64,000 nt of DNA from Candidatus Phyllobacterium onerii (GTDB taxonomy: Bacteria; Pseudomonadota; Alphaproteobacteria; Rhizobiales; Rhizobiaceae): positions 372,001 to 436,000 of the forward strand of contig NZ_JAQMHX010000004.1 of the NCBI RefSeq assembly GCF_028331445.1, given 5' to 3'. Made by a program: the position numbers and the translations under genes. Positions 45,060-53,041 of this stretch are shown here, one piece after another. Positions within the stretch are counted from its first letter, which is position 1. Every line of letters starts with the position of its first letter. A model generated the notes under the pieces. The model ran no database searches. It was given only the letters and a program-made list of their open reading frames with translations, and was not told the origin of the DNA.

Positions 45060-45188
45060 GACGGAAAATTCGCCAACGCGGGCTGCAAATGGCGCTTTCC
45101 TGCGCTCCGGTGCTTACGTACCCAACGTACGCTGCGCTTCGGTGCTCGAAAATCACCATTTTCGCCACGCCCTGACGGATTTTCGGTC
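45060..45188. repeat. Dispersed hairpin repeat, copy 2 (arm type B)
   Basis: This 129-base inverted repeat begins four bases after the irr stop. The ends are GACGGAAAATTCG and the complement of GACCGAAAATCCG. The centre TACGTACCCAACGTACG and the right-arm core TCGAAAATCACCATTTTCG match the family. It may act as the irr 3'-end hairpin. Confidence 0.82.
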
Positions 45189-45445
45189 ATGCTCTTATAG
45201 GCACGAGCGGCAACGCATTGGCTGTTGTGCCATGAGGCTCATTGTCCGAGTCGCGAGGCACAAAGCTGTCATTTGTGCTTGTCGCGAATCATGATGCCCG
45301 CTAACCTTTGCCGCATAGGCTTGGCCCACGCCTCCTCCCTCCTTTCGGGAAGTATCGCACATACGGGGTGACATCATCATCGAACCATCTGTTCGAGCGA
45401 CGCATAAGGAGGGGTTGCGTTTCCGGCTCGCAACGGAGGTCCTTG
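45189..45445. other. Gap between repeat copy 2 and the ATPase gene
   Basis: No gene is apparent. GCGAGGCACAAA and TTTGTGCTTGTCGC (about 45251-45287) form an imperfect stem with a seven-base loop, of unknown role. The promoter of the following gene must lie here. Confidence 0.3.
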
Positions 45446-46159
45446 ATGAAGCTTTCTGCCCCTATCTTCCAATTGAAACGCCGTGCCAAGCTACTGGTCC
45501 GGAAAAATAATGTTCCTTTGCACGAAGCGCTGGACCAAATTGCGCGCGAGGAGGGGTTTGCGAGGTGGAGCCTGCTTTCATCCCGGCTCGCAGCGGGATC
45601 ATTGTCGAAAACCGTATTATCCCGGCTCAATGACGGCGATCTGCTGCTTGTGGCCGGTCGCCCCGGACATGGCAAGACCACGCTTGGACTTCAGCTTTTG
45701 CTCGACGCCGCCCGAGACGGCAGAAAGGCGATATTCTTCACGCTGGAATTTACCGAGCAACAGGCACGGAAACACATCCGCTCGTTGGATGAAGGTTATC
45801 AGGATCTTGGCGACGCTCTGGAAATCGTGACGTCGAGTGAAATCAGCGCGGACTACATTATTCGCCACTTGTCAGCCTCGGACCGAGGAACAGTTGCCGT
45901 TATCGACTATCTTCAAATACTCGACCAGCAACGAAGCAACCCAGCACTCTCCGACCAAATTCTCGCTCTTAAGGATTTCGCCAGAAAGACCGGCGTCGTA
46001 CTGGGGTTCATCTCGCAGATCGATCGGTCGTTTGATCCATCAATCAGGCCTCTGCCGGATATTCGGGACATTCGCCTACCCAATCTTGTCAATTTAGGGC
46101 TCTTCACGAAGGCCTGCTTCCTGCACAATGGCGAGGCCCAGCTTCAGGACATAACTTAG
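45446..46159 (+). CDS. Short DnaB/KaiC-like P-loop ATPase
   Basis: A 237-residue protein with a short basic N-terminus, an EALDQIAREEGFARWSLL helix pair, then a RecA-like core related to the C-terminal helicase domain of DnaB: Walker A GRPGHGKTTLGLQ (about residue 65) and Walker B VAVIDYLQIL (about 155). It lacks the DnaB N-terminal domain, so it is not the replicative helicase. Proteins like this are usually labelled DNA helicase; activity is untested. ATG 45446 has a GGAGGT ribosome binding site. Hairpin repeats flank it on both sides. Confidence 0.75.
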   Translation: MKLSAPIFQLKRRAKLLVRKNNVPLHEALDQIAREEGFARWSLLSSRLAAGSLSKTVLSRLNDGDLLLVAGRPGHGKTTLGLQLLLDAARDGRKAIFFTLEFTEQQARKHIRSLDEGYQDLGDALEIVTSSEISADYIIRHLSASDRGTVAVIDYLQILDQQRSNPALSDQILALKDFARKTGVVLGFISQIDRSFDPSIRPLPDIRDIRLPNLVNLGLFTKACFLHNGEAQLQDIT

Positions 46160-46300
46160 AACCGGTTTTGAAACTCTACTGCGGCGGTCATCTGACGCGG
46201 TTTTCTGCGCTTCCGGTGCTCACGTACTTGATGTACGCTGCGCTCCGGTTCTCGAAAACCACGCCATCTGACTCGCCGCAGCGACTTTCCAAACAGACTC
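46159..46300. repeat. Dispersed hairpin repeat, copy 3 (arm type C)
   Basis: The 142-base inverted repeat starts at the last base of the ATPase stop codon. The left arm GAAACTCTACTGCGGCGG pairs with CCGCAGCGACTTTCC. The centre CACGTACTTGATGTACGC is canonical. It is nearly identical to copy 6, some 14.8 kb away. Confidence 0.85.
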
Positions 46301-46393
46301 TTGGCCTGCTCGACTACCGCTATCCCATCTCGACCGGATCAACAGGCTGACCCAGTCGAGTGCGAAAGTGGAATGGGTTATTGCTTTCGACGC

Positions 46394-47155
46394 TCAGATT
46401 CCGAGACCACCGCCGACGTCGATTACACCGCCGGTCATGTAGCTGGCGTCTGGTCCGGCGAGGAAGGTGACGAGCGCGGCAACTTCCTCGAGCTTTGCGA
46501 TGCGGCGGATGGGGTGAAGGTCGAGGAACGCGTCGGGAGCATCAACGTCGCCCATAACTTGTCTCATCATATCGGTCGGCATGGCACCGGGCTGGACAAC
46601 GTTGACGGTGATGTTGCGTCCGCCCAAATCGCGGGCAATGCCCTTCGCATAGCCGTTGATGGCAGCCTTGGTTCCCACATAGTCCGCGAGGCCGGGGAAC
46701 AGGGAGCGGGTGCCGCTCACAGAGCCGATGAAGATAATCCGCCCGCCATCGGGGAGCGCCGGCGCTGCCGCGCGCGTGGTCGCCACCGCGCCCATGACGT
46801 TGGTCTGCCACAGACGGTCGAGATTGACCGTGTCGAGTTCGGGATCGTCGACAGTCTTGCCCTGTACGACGATTGCCGCATTGTTGACGAGGATATCGAG
46901 CTTGCCGAATTCAGCAATCACCGAGTCGATCAAAGGCTTGGCGGAAGTAAGGTCGGCCTGGTCGCTCTTGATCGCAATCGCGCGGACGCCCTTCGCCTTG
47001 AGCTTCTCCACGACGGCTTCGGCTTTCTCGGCTGACGCGACGTAGCTTATCGCGACGTCAGCCCCCTGATCGGCAAACGCTTCCGCGATGGTGGCGCCGA
47101 GCCCGCGCGATCCGCCCGTAACGAGCACGGTCTTGCCCTTCAATGTATTCGACAT
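46394..47155 (-). CDS. Short-chain dehydrogenase/reductase (SDR)
   Basis: A 253-residue classical SDR. The cofactor motif TGGSRGLGATIA is near residue 13, NNAAIVVQ near 88, and the active-site YVGTKAA (Y-x3-K) near 160, with the serine in GSVSGTRS. Substrate is unknown; related genes are annotated 3-oxoacyl-ACP reductases. The start is ATG 47155 after AAAGGGACT. It is divergent from a TetR regulator with two candidate operators between them, so it is probably the regulated target. Confidence 0.88.
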   Translation of the reverse strand: MSNTLKGKTVLVTGGSRGLGATIAEAFADQGADVAISYVASAEKAEAVVEKLKAKGVRAIAIKSDQADLTSAKPLIDSVIAEFGKLDILVNNAAIVVQGKTVDDPELDTVNLDRLWQTNVMGAVATTRAAAPALPDGGRIIFIGSVSGTRSLFPGLADYVGTKAAINGYAKGIARDLGGRNITVNVVQPGAMPTDMMRQVMGDVDAPDAFLDLHPIRRIAKLEEVAALVTFLAGPDASYMTGGVIDVGGGLGI

Positions 47156-47221
47156 GAGAGTCCCTTTCTGTGGACGATCAGGGCGCCGCCTGATCCTGGT
47201 GAACGAACGTAGCCCGTTTCC

Positions 47222-47236
47222 ATAACGAGCATTACG
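47222..47236. promoter_or_regulatory. Candidate TetR operator, site 1
   Basis: ATAACGAGCATTACG is a near-copy of site 2, sixty bases away, and is an imperfect palindrome. It lies 67 bases upstream of the SDR start. Recognition by the adjacent TetR protein is an inference. Confidence 0.5.
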
Positions 47237-47281
47237 ATAACGCTTGGTATGAAATTTGACAGATGCCGTCAAGTGTTTTAA

Positions 47282-47296
47282 ATAACGATCATTATG
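47282..47296. promoter_or_regulatory. Candidate TetR operator, site 2
   Basis: ATAACGATCATTATG forms a palindrome ATAAYGATCRTTAT with two mismatches. It ends twenty bases before the chosen TetR start, which supports the ATG at 47317 over the in-frame ATG at 47263, since the latter would make the site coding. Confidence 0.5.
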
Positions 47297-47316
47297 AAAA
47301 AGACCGGGTTGCGCTG

Positions 47317-47919
47317 ATGGGACGCCATCGCGAATTTGATGTGGAGAAGGTGCTCGACGCGGCGCTGTGCGTTTTCTGGCGCAAGGGCTACGAGGGCGCA
47401 TCCTATTCTGACCTGACAGAGGCTGCCGGCGTTGAGAGGCCCGCCCTCTATTCTGCATTCGGCAACAAGGAAGCTCTCTTCCGCCGAGCGCTGGATCGCT
47501 ATTATGAGCGATACCTGGATTTCATCCCGAAGTCGCTTGAGCTCCCGACAGCGCGGGCAGTTGCTGCGCATATCCTTTACAGTGCAGCCGAACTCCATAC
47601 ACGTCATTCCCACCATACGGGGTGTCTCGGGATAAACGGGGTTTTGGCAGGATCGGATGAAGCGGAGCCAGTGCGGCAGGCGCTGATCGAAGCTCGCGCC
47701 GGCGGTGAGGCGCAGCTTCGTGAACGCCTCGAACGGGCAAAGGCCGAAGGCGACTTACCGGAGACGGCCAAACCTGAGGCCCTTGCGGCATTCGTGATGG
47801 CTGTCTCTCACGGCATGGCGGTGCAGGCCAAAGCCGGCTTCAGCCGCGACATGCTGGAGGCTGTTGCCGAGCAAGCGCTTTCCGCTTGGCCTGCCGGTAG
47901 TTCCACGACTTCTGGCTAA
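47317..47919 (+). CDS. TetR/AcrR family transcriptional regulator
   Basis: A 200-residue regulator with an N-terminal TetR helix-turn-helix (about residues 8-55, with YSDLTEAAGVERPALYSAFGNKEALF) and a C-terminal ligand-binding domain. Such repressors release DNA on binding small molecules. It is divergent from the SDR gene with twin near-palindromes between them, consistent with control of both genes. Start MGRHREFD (47317) is the usual TetR beginning. Confidence 0.9.
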   Translation: MGRHREFDVEKVLDAALCVFWRKGYEGASYSDLTEAAGVERPALYSAFGNKEALFRRALDRYYERYLDFIPKSLELPTARAVAAHILYSAAELHTRHSHHTGCLGINGVLAGSDEAEPVRQALIEARAGGEAQLRERLERAKAEGDLPETAKPEALAAFVMAVSHGMAVQAKAGFSRDMLEAVAEQALSAWPAGSSTTSG

Positions 47920-47935
47920 ATAGACAAAATTTTCC

Positions 47936-49966
47936 CTAGTCGATGTCGATTCCCAACGCACCAGCCAGTGTCTTGAACACGGGCGTATAGAGGTAGCTCA
48001 AACTCCGGGCCGTCGTGGCGGTGATATGGTCTGAATCCCTGTACAGGGGCAGGCCGTTTCGCATGCTGTCACAGCGGCCATTGTCGCAGATACCCTGAAG
48101 CGCATCGACGGTTATGGCCCCGTATTTCGCGGCGTATTCGCTGAGCATGTCGCGGGAGGCAGCTTGCCGCTCTGTAGTGTAGGCCCATGACGGTGCGATA
48201 TCGGTAGACGTGCCTCTCGTTGCCGCTTTGGCCAGGGCTTCCGGCATGTAGTGCCCCATTTCCGGGACATCCATCACAAGCACCACTTGCGTGCCATGTC
48301 GTTTGAGGTCGGCGAGGGTCTGGTCCAGAGCGGTAGCAATGGGCGCCGATTCGTCGTCAAGCTGCGGGCGGATCTTGGGATCGAAATAAAGTCCCTGATT
48401 AGGCAACTCCGAGCGGAGGACGTACTTGGGCCAATAGGCAATCATGAAGACCAACGGTATGCGCTTGCTGATGATAAGGTCCCGCACAGCCGCATTGTAG
48501 TCAACGCAGCGCAGCGTGTCTTTTTCGTCTTTCAGTTCCACATCCGGAAGCGGCGGACACGAAGCCCGTGCGGCCAAAATACCGCTGGCACCGGCCTTCG
48601 TCGCCGCAAGGTCAATGGCGGGCGCCATTGAACCGGAGTGCGAGTCGCCCCAAACGAGGAAATTCACATTGTCCGCTCCGGGGATTCCCAGTTGGCAAAG
48701 GTTGCCTGATTGGACGTCGGAAAGGGAAGGACCCTTTCCACTGGTGTCCTGCATGCATTCGGGACTGGAAAACCGGCTTTCGTCATAGGTGGCATTGTAG
48801 ATTTTCTGGGCAACCGGAGTAAGGCGGCCGGGAAGCCCGACTTCGGTGATGACATAATTGCCGAAAGCCACGACCGCTATGATAACCGCCGTCGCAGCGG
48901 CGAAGACGGGTTTGCGGGGAACCGGGCCGGCATGCCCGCGGAACGGCCGCTCGATGAATTGCCAGGAAAAAACAGCCACCATAATCGAAATCGCCACGAG
49001 CAGACCGTTTTGGATAAAGGTGAGCTCGTGACCATTCAGGTAGCGCGTGAAGACGATAATCGGCCAGTGCCAGAGATAGAGCGAATAGGAAATCAGACCG
49101 ATGAACACAAGCGGCGAGGACGTGAGAAACAGTCCCGCCGGACCGCGCGCGGCTCGCCCCTGAATGATGAGAGCGGCACCAATGCAGGGGACGAGTGCGG
49201 CAAGGCCGGGAAACGAAGTGCTGTCATTATAGAAGAAGACCGCAAAGCCTATCAGGATGAGTCCGACGGCAGCCAGGATTTCGCCGATAAATGGCTGTTT
49301 CGGCCGGGGTACGACACCCAGTGCTAGCAAGGCGCCGAGAAGCAGCTCCCAGGCGCGGTAGGGCGACAGGTAAAACGCCTCGACAGGCCTATGCTCGACG
49401 GCCCAGACGCTCGCGGCGAGCGACCCGACAAACAGCAGAATGAGCGCCGGCTTGATCCATTCCCGGCTGATCCTGCTCAAAAGAAGGAGCAACAGCGGAA
49501 AGACGATATAGAACTGTTCTTCGATGGCGAGCGACCATGTGTGCAACAACGGCTTCAGCTGGGCGCTGATATCGAAATATCCGCTCTCTCTGTTGAGCTG
49601 GATGTTGGAAACAAAAAGAGCAGCCGCCTTCACACTGCGGGCAAAATACTCGAATTCGACTGGCATGAAAAATATCCATGCCATCGCTGCCGATGCTGCG
49701 ATCATTGCGAACAGCGCCGGAAAGATGCGGCGAATGCGGCTTTCGTAAAACCGCCAAAGGCTGAAATCGCCCTGGTCGATTCCTCCGATGATCCGCAGGG
49801 CCATCAGATAGCCGGAAATGACGAAGAAAACGTCGACGCCGACGAACCCGCCCTGGAAGCCCGACATGCCCGTGTGATAAAATACGACCGGCAAAATCGC
49901 GATGGCCCGGAGGCCATCGATGTCGCGGCGATAAGCCAGGCCGTCGCGCGCCTGCCCGGACGTCAT
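47936..49966 (-). CDS. OafA-like membrane acyltransferase with SGNH domain
   Basis: A 676-residue two-part protein: an acyltransferase-3 domain (about residues 1-370, ten or more helices, starting YRRDIDGLRAIAILPVVFYH with GGFVGVDVFFVISGYL) and a periplasmic SGNH-like domain (about 430-670, with LVWGDSHSGSM and a late DSDHIT). Such proteins O-acetylate polysaccharides or lipid A sugars. The target may be the exopolysaccharide or O-antigen here. I chose ATG 49966; TTG 49978 is possible. Confidence 0.9.
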   Translation of the reverse strand: MTSGQARDGLAYRRDIDGLRAIAILPVVFYHTGMSGFQGGFVGVDVFFVISGYLMALRIIGGIDQGDFSLWRFYESRIRRIFPALFAMIAASAAMAWIFFMPVEFEYFARSVKAAALFVSNIQLNRESGYFDISAQLKPLLHTWSLAIEEQFYIVFPLLLLLLSRISREWIKPALILLFVGSLAASVWAVEHRPVEAFYLSPYRAWELLLGALLALGVVPRPKQPFIGEILAAVGLILIGFAVFFYNDSTSFPGLAALVPCIGAALIIQGRAARGPAGLFLTSSPLVFIGLISYSLYLWHWPIIVFTRYLNGHELTFIQNGLLVAISIMVAVFSWQFIERPFRGHAGPVPRKPVFAAATAVIIAVVAFGNYVITEVGLPGRLTPVAQKIYNATYDESRFSSPECMQDTSGKGPSLSDVQSGNLCQLGIPGADNVNFLVWGDSHSGSMAPAIDLAATKAGASGILAARASCPPLPDVELKDEKDTLRCVDYNAAVRDLIISKRIPLVFMIAYWPKYVLRSELPNQGLYFDPKIRPQLDDESAPIATALDQTLADLKRHGTQVVLVMDVPEMGHYMPEALAKAATRGTSTDIAPSWAYTTERQAASRDMLSEYAAKYGAITVDALQGICDNGRCDSMRNGLPLYRDSDHITATTARSLSYLYTPVFKTLAGALGIDID

Positions 49967-49996
49967 TAAGCTGACCAATTCCAGTTTACTCCAGCA

Positions 49997-50215
49997 TTAT
50001 CCGTGGGATTTTTTCCGCGCGGCACGGTACGTGCTCTCTGCGAGGATGAGGATGCAGCCCGCCAATAACAGGATACCACCGGCGAATCCAGGCAATCCGG
50101 CATATTCCACAGCGGCCGCAATGACGCCGATCAAGGCAATCGACCAGAGTGCCAGAGCGCCGTCATCGATGAACATGCCGATCAGTTCTCGTATGGTGAT
50201 GCGTATGATGTTCAT
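49997..50215 (-). CDS. Small membrane protein, 72 residues, coupled to COG4280 gene
   Basis: A 72-residue protein with two hydrophobic segments (about residues 20-40 and 42-60) and a basic C-terminus (RAARKKSHG). Its ATG shares one base with the stop of the preceding gene (TGATG), so translation is coupled. I do not recognise a family. The tight link suggests it is a subunit or partner of the larger membrane protein. Confidence 0.6.
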   Translation of the reverse strand: MNIIRITIRELIGMFIDDGALALWSIALIGVIAAAVEYAGLPGFAGGILLLAGCILILAESTYRAARKKSHG

Positions 50216-50967
50216 CAGGCGACTGCCTTTGCGTTGGAGCTGCGATAGTCGCGCAGCATCCGCACGGCGACAAACGAGAAGATTGCAAGGACGGCAAGGA
50301 TTCCGATCAGCGACAGATCGGCGCCCGGCCAATCGGCGCCAAGTCCTTCACCGACCCAGAAGATGCCGAATGCCGTAAGTAGAAGTCCGACGACGAATTT
50401 CAAGGTGTTTTCAGGCACCTGCGACAACGGCTTGTGCACGACGAAACCGATTATCAGCACCAGGAGGCAGGCTATAGCCGCGCCAAGGGCGGCATAACCG
50501 AGCATGCCGCGTCCAGCGCCAACCGCGATGACGATGAAAACCACCTCGATACCCTCGAGCAGTACCGCCTTGAACGCAGCGGTTCCGGCGATCCAGTCCG
50601 CACGTCGTTCGGCGTCCTGACGCTTGAGCTGATCGGTCTCCCTGGCGAAGGCTTCTGCCTCGTCGTGAAGAGCAATGATGCCTGAAGCGCGAAGGATGGC
50701 TTTGCGCAGCCAGCGCATTCCAAACAGGATCAGCAGGGTTCCGATGACAAATTGCAGAAGCTCGATCGGGATCAGCCCGAGCAGCGGTCCAAGAATGACA
50801 ACCAGAGCGGCTAGCACGATGAGCGCCAGCCCCGTGCCAATGAAGGCTGGCTTCCAGCTGCGGGAAACCCCGACGGCGAGGATAATGGTGAAGGCTTCGA
50901 CGACTTCGACGAAGGAGCCGAGGAAAGCTGCCGTCATAGTCGATACTATGGTCGTGATGTTGGACAT
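50215..50967 (-). CDS. COG4280-type membrane protein with paired glutamate motifs
   Basis: A 250-residue membrane protein with about seven helices. Two internally similar segments, GSFVEVVEAFTIILAVG (near residue 17) and LLEGIEVVFIVIAVG (near 138), carry membrane-embedded ExxE glutamates, reminiscent of FTR1 iron permease REGLE motifs and of Gdt1-type cation transporters, though neither consensus is met exactly. Cation transport is therefore a hypothesis. A charged cytoplasmic loop lies between the halves. Start: ATG 50967, or GTG 50985. Confidence 0.7.
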   Translation of the reverse strand: MSNITTIVSTMTAAFLGSFVEVVEAFTIILAVGVSRSWKPAFIGTGLALIVLAALVVILGPLLGLIPIELLQFVIGTLLILFGMRWLRKAILRASGIIALHDEAEAFARETDQLKRQDAERRADWIAGTAAFKAVLLEGIEVVFIVIAVGAGRGMLGYAALGAAIACLLVLIIGFVVHKPLSQVPENTLKFVVGLLLTAFGIFWVGEGLGADWPGADLSLIGILAVLAIFSFVAVRMLRDYRSSNAKAVA

Positions 50968-51299
50968 GGAAGGATTTCCGTTCACGCAGAATGGGACAAA
51001 AGATTACTCGATAAAAGGTCAAGATTCAGGCGGCCAGAAGGATGAAGCGTTCGGATGGAAAAGAAAACGTGACACGGATGTCGTTGATCTTTCGCTTAGC
51101 ATGGATTTGTTTTGCTTCGGTGAGGAAGTGCAACCTGTCACGACCATCAAACGTTTTGTTACCCGGTTATGTTTTGGGATCAGTTTTTTGTTGCTCTTTG
51201 CGTGAAGGTGCATTCTGGTTGCAGATGATGGAAAATCGTAAAATAGTCGGCGATAAACACTTCTGAAGTTCTTTCTCACTTGCGACCAGGATAGCGCCC
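50968..51299. other. Divergent intergenic region, no gene seen
   Basis: This 332-base gap separates the COG4280 gene from the P-loop gene and must hold both promoters. I found no convincing coding frame or named RNA structure; a metal-sensing riboswitch of yybP-ykoY type was looked for because of the membrane protein but not recognised. Confidence 0.4.
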
Positions 51300-51917
51300 T
51301 TGAACACACGGATTGATCCGCAGCTTAAAATTATCCTGATCGGAGGCTCGTCCAATGTCGGGAAATCAAGGGTGGCAGGCGCATTGGCGAGCAAAATTGG
51401 CTGGCGCTGTATTTCAACGGACAGCCTTGCCAGGCACCCCGGCAGGCCTTGGCGACAGTCGAACAAGAAAGTCCCCAACCACGTGGCCGAGCACTATCTT
51501 AGTTTAAAGGCCAATGAACTGCTGGAATCCGTCATTCTGCATCACCGCAAGATGTCGCCACTCGTTGCGGAACTTGTCCGGGCAACGGTGCATGATGAAG
51601 GCATGGAGAAATTAGTGCTCGAGGGATCGGCACTTTGGCCTTTCATCACGAGTGGACACCGCATGAAGGAAGTTGGAACTGTCTGGCTGACAGCCAGCTC
51701 CGACACCTTGCGCACACGGATCTATGAAGCAAGCGGTTTCCACAATGCCAGCGAACAGAACCGTGGAATGATCTCAAGATTTCTCGAACGCACGCTGCTA
51801 TTCGATCGAAAGACCGCCGAACTCGTTAGCGAGCACGGCTGCAAGGTCCTCGATGTTGACGAATACAAAACGACAGAGGACCTGATTGGCGGCATAATGG
51901 CTAGCCTCAGAGCCTGA
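51300..51917 (+). CDS. P-loop kinase-like protein (2-phosphoglycerate-kinase-like)
   Basis: A 205-residue protein with a Walker A motif GGSSNVGKS near residue 15, a DSLARHPGRPW segment and LEGSALWP, of the AAA/zeta-toxin-like kinase fold. Proteins of this kind are labelled 2-phosphoglycerate kinase or AAA family ATPase; the substrate is unknown. The start is TTG at 51300, with AGG nine bases upstream; no ATG is available before the P-loop. Repeat copy 4 begins at its 3' end. Confidence 0.65.
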   Translation: MNTRIDPQLKIILIGGSSNVGKSRVAGALASKIGWRCISTDSLARHPGRPWRQSNKKVPNHVAEHYLSLKANELLESVILHHRKMSPLVAELVRATVHDEGMEKLVLEGSALWPFITSGHRMKEVGTVWLTASSDTLRTRIYEASGFHNASEQNRGMISRFLERTLLFDRKTAELVSEHGCKVLDVDEYKTTEDLIGGIMASLRA

Positions 51918-52052
51918 ACCAAAATCCGCCATGGAGGGCTGCAAATGGGCGTTTTTATGCGCTCCGATGCTCACGTACCAAATGTACGCTGCGCTTCGGT
52001 GCTCGAAAACCACCATTTTCGCTGCCCCCTGACGAATTTTCATTTGGGCTCT
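51911..52052. repeat. Dispersed hairpin repeat, copy 4 (arm type B variant)
   Basis: The 142-base inverted repeat overlaps the last codons of the upstream gene. The left arm AACCAAAATCCGCCA pairs with TGACGAATTTTCATTTGGG. The centre CACGTACCAAATGTACGC and the core TCGAAAACCACCATTTTCG are canonical. Confidence 0.82.
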
Positions 52053-52192
52053 CATGGCATCTCCGACGCGCTAGACCAAAAATTGGTGAATGATCTGGCG
52101 CACCGGTCTATCGTCGCCTAAATAGATTCCTGTCATCGGAACCGAACGTACCTGCATAGCGTCCCGTTCCGCAAAGCCAGCAACGCATTGGA

Positions 52193-53035
52193 ATGATTAT
52201 GACCGAAGGAACGTTGAAGGAACCAAGTCTTCAAGACTCTGAGGCTGAAGAAGTCGAGCAGGAATTCGGGACAGCCGGAATTGCGCCAATGGCTCGCCCA
52301 AGCAGGACCACACGCTTTTTCATGGGCATCGTCTCCTGGGCAGAGAAGCTCAACCTCAAACACGCCAGGTTTGGCAACCCTCCAGTCTATGACAATGCGG
52401 TCTTTCCCTGGACAAGCGAGATAGAAAAGGCTTGGCCGGACATTCGCATTGAACTCGACCGCGTTCTTCTGCGTCAGAGCGAACTGCCTGCATTTCAGGA
52501 TATTTCGACGGACGTCAAAACAATCTCGACGGACAGTCAATGGAAAACCTTTTTCCTCGTCGGATTCGGCGTGAAGTCAAAACAGAACATTCAAGCCTGT
52601 CCCAAGACGTGGACGGCGGTACAGAAGATCCCCAACCTGAAGACAGCCATGTTTTCGATCTTCGAACCCGGCAAACATCTGCCTGCCCATCGGGGGCCTT
52701 ACAACGGCGTATTGCGGCTCCATCTCGGTTTGATCGTGCCGGAGCCGGGCGACAAGCTCGCCATCCGGGTCAAAGACAGGATATGTCATTGGCAAGAGGG
52801 CAAAGCCCTGATCTTCGACGATGCCTACGAACACGAAGCCTGGAATCATACGGACAAGACGCGCGTCGTCCTGTTCGTCGATTTCGTGAAGCCGCTAAAA
52901 TTTCCCGCCAGTTTCATCAATTGGGCGCTTATGAACCTGGCGATCTTCACGCCATTTATCCGTGAAGGCCTCGACAACCACAAGGAATGGGAAAAACGTT
53001 TTTACGCTGAAGCCGAGACCTTGCGAAATCAGTGA
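52193..53035 (+). CDS. Aspartyl/asparaginyl beta-hydroxylase family protein (LpxO/OlsC-like)
   Basis: A 280-residue Fe(II)/2-oxoglutarate dioxygenase-like protein. The metal histidines lie in HRGPYNGVLRLHLGL and in DDAYEHEAWN, and the terminal part carries hydrophobic stretches suitable for membrane association. LpxO hydroxylates lipid A acyl chains; the rhizobial OlsC hydroxylates ornithine lipids. The sequence alone does not separate the two, but the presence of an olsA-like gene in the same window makes the OlsC option worth considering. ATG 52193 or 52199 is the start. Confidence 0.8.
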   Translation: MIMTEGTLKEPSLQDSEAEEVEQEFGTAGIAPMARPSRTTRFFMGIVSWAEKLNLKHARFGNPPVYDNAVFPWTSEIEKAWPDIRIELDRVLLRQSELPAFQDISTDVKTISTDSQWKTFFLVGFGVKSKQNIQACPKTWTAVQKIPNLKTAMFSIFEPGKHLPAHRGPYNGVLRLHLGLIVPEPGDKLAIRVKDRICHWQEGKALIFDDAYEHEAWNHTDKTRVVLFVDFVKPLKFPASFINWALMNLAIFTPFIREGLDNHKEWEKRFYAEAETLRNQ

Positions 53036-53041
53036 TGCGCG

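Noticed and set aside
46301..47035. A 244-codon frame antisense to the SDR gene
   Set aside because: The SDR motifs on the other strand are complete, and this frame begins inside the flank of repeat copy 3 without a ribosome site.
47936..49978. Plus-strand frames such as 48710-49327 and 49391-49969 within the acyltransferase region
   Set aside because: They read as highly charged, low-complexity sequence complementary to a membrane protein gene.
51042..51266. A 74-codon plus-strand frame between the COG4280 and P-loop genes
   Set aside because: No ribosome site or homology signal; ATG placement and composition look random.
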